This document shows, one piece after another, positions 62,455 through 64,000 of a stretch of DNA of 64,000 nt (position 1 is the stretch's first letter; each line of letters starts with the position of its first letter). The position numbers and the translations under genes were made by a program. Below the pieces are notes generated by a model. It had not been told where the DNA came from. It ran no database searches and saw only the letters and a list, made by a program, of their open reading frames with translations. The stretch lies in contig JAHXIQ010000005.1 of NCBI GenBank assembly GCA_025655555.1, positions 186,001 to 250,000 of the forward strand, written 5' to 3'. Origin of the DNA: Candidatus Thiodiazotropha sp. (ex Myrtea sp. 'scaly one' KF741663). Its GTDB lineage: Bacteria; Pseudomonadota; Gammaproteobacteria; Chromatiales; Chromatiaceae.

Positions 62455-64000
62455 ATGAAAGTTGCCGTCATTTACAACAGAGAATCTCAAAAAGTTATCA
62501 ATCTTTTTGGCCAACCAAATCGCGAAAAATATGGATTGGCTGCCATCAGGCGTATTACAAATTCACTCAAGAAAGGTGGGCATCAAGTTCAGGCTTTTGA
62601 AGGTGATAAAGACCTGATCGATAATTTAGAAGAATTCATGCCGCGAACACTAGTCGGTGAACGCCCTGGTATGGCCTTCAATTTGTCATACGGCATTCAA
62701 GGACAGGCCCGTTACACCCATGTGCCCGGTATTCTTGAAATGGTTGGTGTGCCTTATGTGGGTTCAGGGCCATTAGCACACTCGCTTGCCCTGGATAAGG
62801 TTGTGGCGAAAATGCTGTTCGTTCAAAACGGTGTACCTACGCCAGCCTTTGCGGTTCTTGATGCATCAGGCTTTGAAATGCCGAAACTGGATTTTCCACT
62901 TATCGTGAAGCCAAAGAATGAGGCAGTTTCTTTTGGAATTCGTATAGTCAATAGCGAAGAAGAATTACGAGAGGCTTCAGATGTTATTTTCAAGGAATTT
63001 GAACAGCCGGTTTTGGTCGAGCAGTTTGTAGAAGGAAGGGAAATCAATATTGGTCTGCTGGGCAACGGTTCAACGCTCGAAACTTTCCAGCCCGCTGAAC
63101 TGACTTTTGGAGAATGCGGTCCACAAATATATACCGAAGAAGATAAACGCCGTACTTCAGGGCGTGAAGTTGGTGTGGTCTGTCCCGCAAATCTGGATGC
63201 TGAGATAGCCAGCAAAGCGCAAGAAATTGCCCGTAAGGCCTTTATTGTATTGGGGTGCTATGACTGTGCACGCGTTGATATCCGCATGGACAAAGATGGA
63301 AATCTGTATGTGCTTGAGGTGAATAGTCTTCCAAGCCTGGGTGAACATGGTTCATACGTAGCAGCCGCAGATGCAATGGGACTGAATTTTGCTGCATTGG
63401 TCAACCGTCTTGTTGAAGTTGCGTCTTCCCGTTACTTTGGTACGCCTAATCCACCGGAACTGGTTAAGGCGAGGAAAACTCCGGAAGAAAAGGTTTTCGC
63501 GTATTTAACTGAACGTCGTGATCAGTTGGAAAAACGTATTGAACAATGGGTTGGTATATCCAGTCATAGCAATGATGTAGTAGGGATTCGCCAAGCTGCC
63601 AGACAAGTCACGAATATGATGAAAGAGATGGGGCTGCAATTAAACGAACCCCTGACAGATTCGCCACATATTTGGACATGGGAAACCGATAAAGGGCTTA
63701 AAAACGGAACACTGATTATTTGCCATGTTGATGTGCCCTATAACTCTTCCATGGGTGGTGAGCATTTTCATCGTGACCCCGAGTGGCTGTATGGTGAAGG
63801 CATCGGAGCTTCCAGAGCGCCGCTGGTACAATTGGAGTTTGCTTTACGGGCATTGCAGCGTGCAAGAAAACTGAAAATGGTCCCTTTGGGGGTAATGGTT
63901 TATGCTGATGAAGGACGTGACTGTGATGAAAGTGCAGAATTTATTACCAAGGCCACTGCTGAAGCCAAGGAAGTGCTTGTATTAAGACCTGGGAATATTA
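62455..64000 (+). CDS. ATP-grasp (Ddl-like) ligase fused to M20-like peptidase domain, 3' end outside
   Basis: Open for 515 codons up to the window edge. Residues 1-315 form an ATP-grasp ligase like D-Ala-D-Ala ligase: GERPGMAFNLSYGIQG, GVPYVGSGPLAHSLALDK, FPLIVKPKNEAVSFGIRIV, VEQFVEGREINIGLLGN, and the Mg site RVDIRMDKDGNLYVLEVNSLPSL. From about 340 a second domain starts with an M20-like pattern: THxD-type LIICHVDVPYN, then WLYGEGIGASRAPLVQ and VMVYADEGRDCDES. The bridging aspartate of M20 enzymes is not seen at GIGASRAP, so peptidase activity is in doubt. ATG at 62455 has AGGAG 6 bases before it. Function may be dipeptide synthesis with linked hydrolysis (inference). Confidence 0.8.
   Translation, partial: MKVAVIYNRESQKVINLFGQPNREKYGLAAIRRITNSLKKGGHQVQAFEGDKDLIDNLEEFMPRTLVGERPGMAFNLSYGIQGQARYTHVPGILEMVGVPYVGSGPLAHSLALDKVVAKMLFVQNGVPTPAFAVLDASGFEMPKLDFPLIVKPKNEAVSFGIRIVNSEEELREASDVIFKEFEQPVLVEQFVEGREINIGLLGNGSTLETFQPAELTFGECGPQIYTEEDKRRTSGREVGVVCPANLDAEIASKAQEIARKAFIVLGCYDCARVDIRMDKDGNLYVLEVNSLPSLGEHGSYVAAADAMGLNFAALVNRLVEVASSRYFGTPNPPELVKARKTPEEKVFAYLTERRDQLEKRIEQWVGISSHSNDVVGIRQAARQVTNMMKEMGLQLNEPLTDSPHIWTWETDKGLKNGTLIICHVDVPYNSSMGGEHFHRDPEWLYGEGIGASRAPLVQLEFALRALQRARKLKMVPLGVMVYADEGRDCDESAEFITKATAEAKEVLVLRPGNI

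Noticed and set aside
1-64000. tRNA, rRNA or c-di-GMP riboswitch
   Set aside because: I looked for T-loop words and GEMM-like motifs on both strands and saw none that fit; a covariance scan would be decisive.

Overview
The window looks like chromosomal DNA of a sulfur-oxidising gammaproteobacterium, most likely of the Chromatiales / Sedimenticolaceae type (inference). It carries a Tat-exported SoxB thiosulfohydrolase, a CbbY-type phosphatase of the kind usually found near Calvin-cycle genes, a TauE/SafE transporter and CysZ. It also has gammaproteobacterial housekeeping genes (DksA, GluQ, DarP/YjgA, Rsd, RecJ, Slt, DsbA). I see no rRNA, tRNA or CRISPR array.

Region 1 (1-16456, all minus strand) is a dense signalling island. 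From its 5' end it encodes a GGDEF-EAL protein, a secreted ethylbenzene-dehydrogenase/CBM9-like protein, a large hybrid kinase with two receivers and an Hpt domain, an HD-GYP response regulator, a six-helix hybrid kinase, a four-CBS/PAS/GGDEF/EAL protein, a TonB-dependent receptor, a YfiR protein and a CHASE8-HAMP histidine kinase cut by the window edge. Several start/stop overlaps of 4 bases imply translational coupling. Most outputs are c-di-GMP turnover or phosphorelay.

Region 2 (16457-18400) is accessory. A diverged array of roughly 21-base units has a related shorter copy at 14204-14346, so the pair brackets the GGDEF-EAL gene. Next come two AT-rich small genes (a Sel1 protein and a small membrane protein), with an integron attC-like fragment between them.

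Region 3 (18566-52113) is mostly conserved chromosome: glutamate dehydrogenase, pteridine reductase, MidA-like methyltransferase, a vWA lipoprotein + ECF sigma + membrane partner module, two thioredoxin-fold proteins, an atypical NAD-epimerase, TauE, Rsd, an 806-residue protein with a class III cyclase-like domain, Slt, a hotdog thioesterase, a PilZ-like protein, GST, DsbA, a tiny SET protein, an orphan BatD, RecJ-DarP, GluQ-DksA, CbbY, an aminotransferase, CysZ, LysE and Nfo. darP seems to lack a normal start codon and may begin at an ATC overlapping recJ.

Region 4 (52114-64000) mixes accessory and sulfur genes. It has a secreted protein with a clan-CD-like His/Cys arrangement, a 271-base MITE-like element that folds into nested hairpins and ends exactly at the start codon of a TtrS-like sensor kinase, its FixJ/TtrR-like regulator, a structured terminator, and soxB. 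An FKBP gene then sits inside what looks like an integron gene cassette (attC at 60206-60291), followed by an IS110/IS1111-type insertion sequence with 13-base inverted repeats and a structured non-coding end. The window closes inside an ATP-grasp ligase fused to an M20-like peptidase domain.

How the genes may work together: redox and ligand signals enter through YfiR/CHASE8, the TonB receptor and the CBM9-like protein and feed c-di-GMP and phosphorelay outputs. The TtrS/TtrR-like pair next to soxB is a good candidate for thiosulfate/tetrathionate control of sulfur oxidation. Mobile non-coding elements (MITE ends, REP pairs, attC remnants, IS1111) are concentrated at the gene borders.
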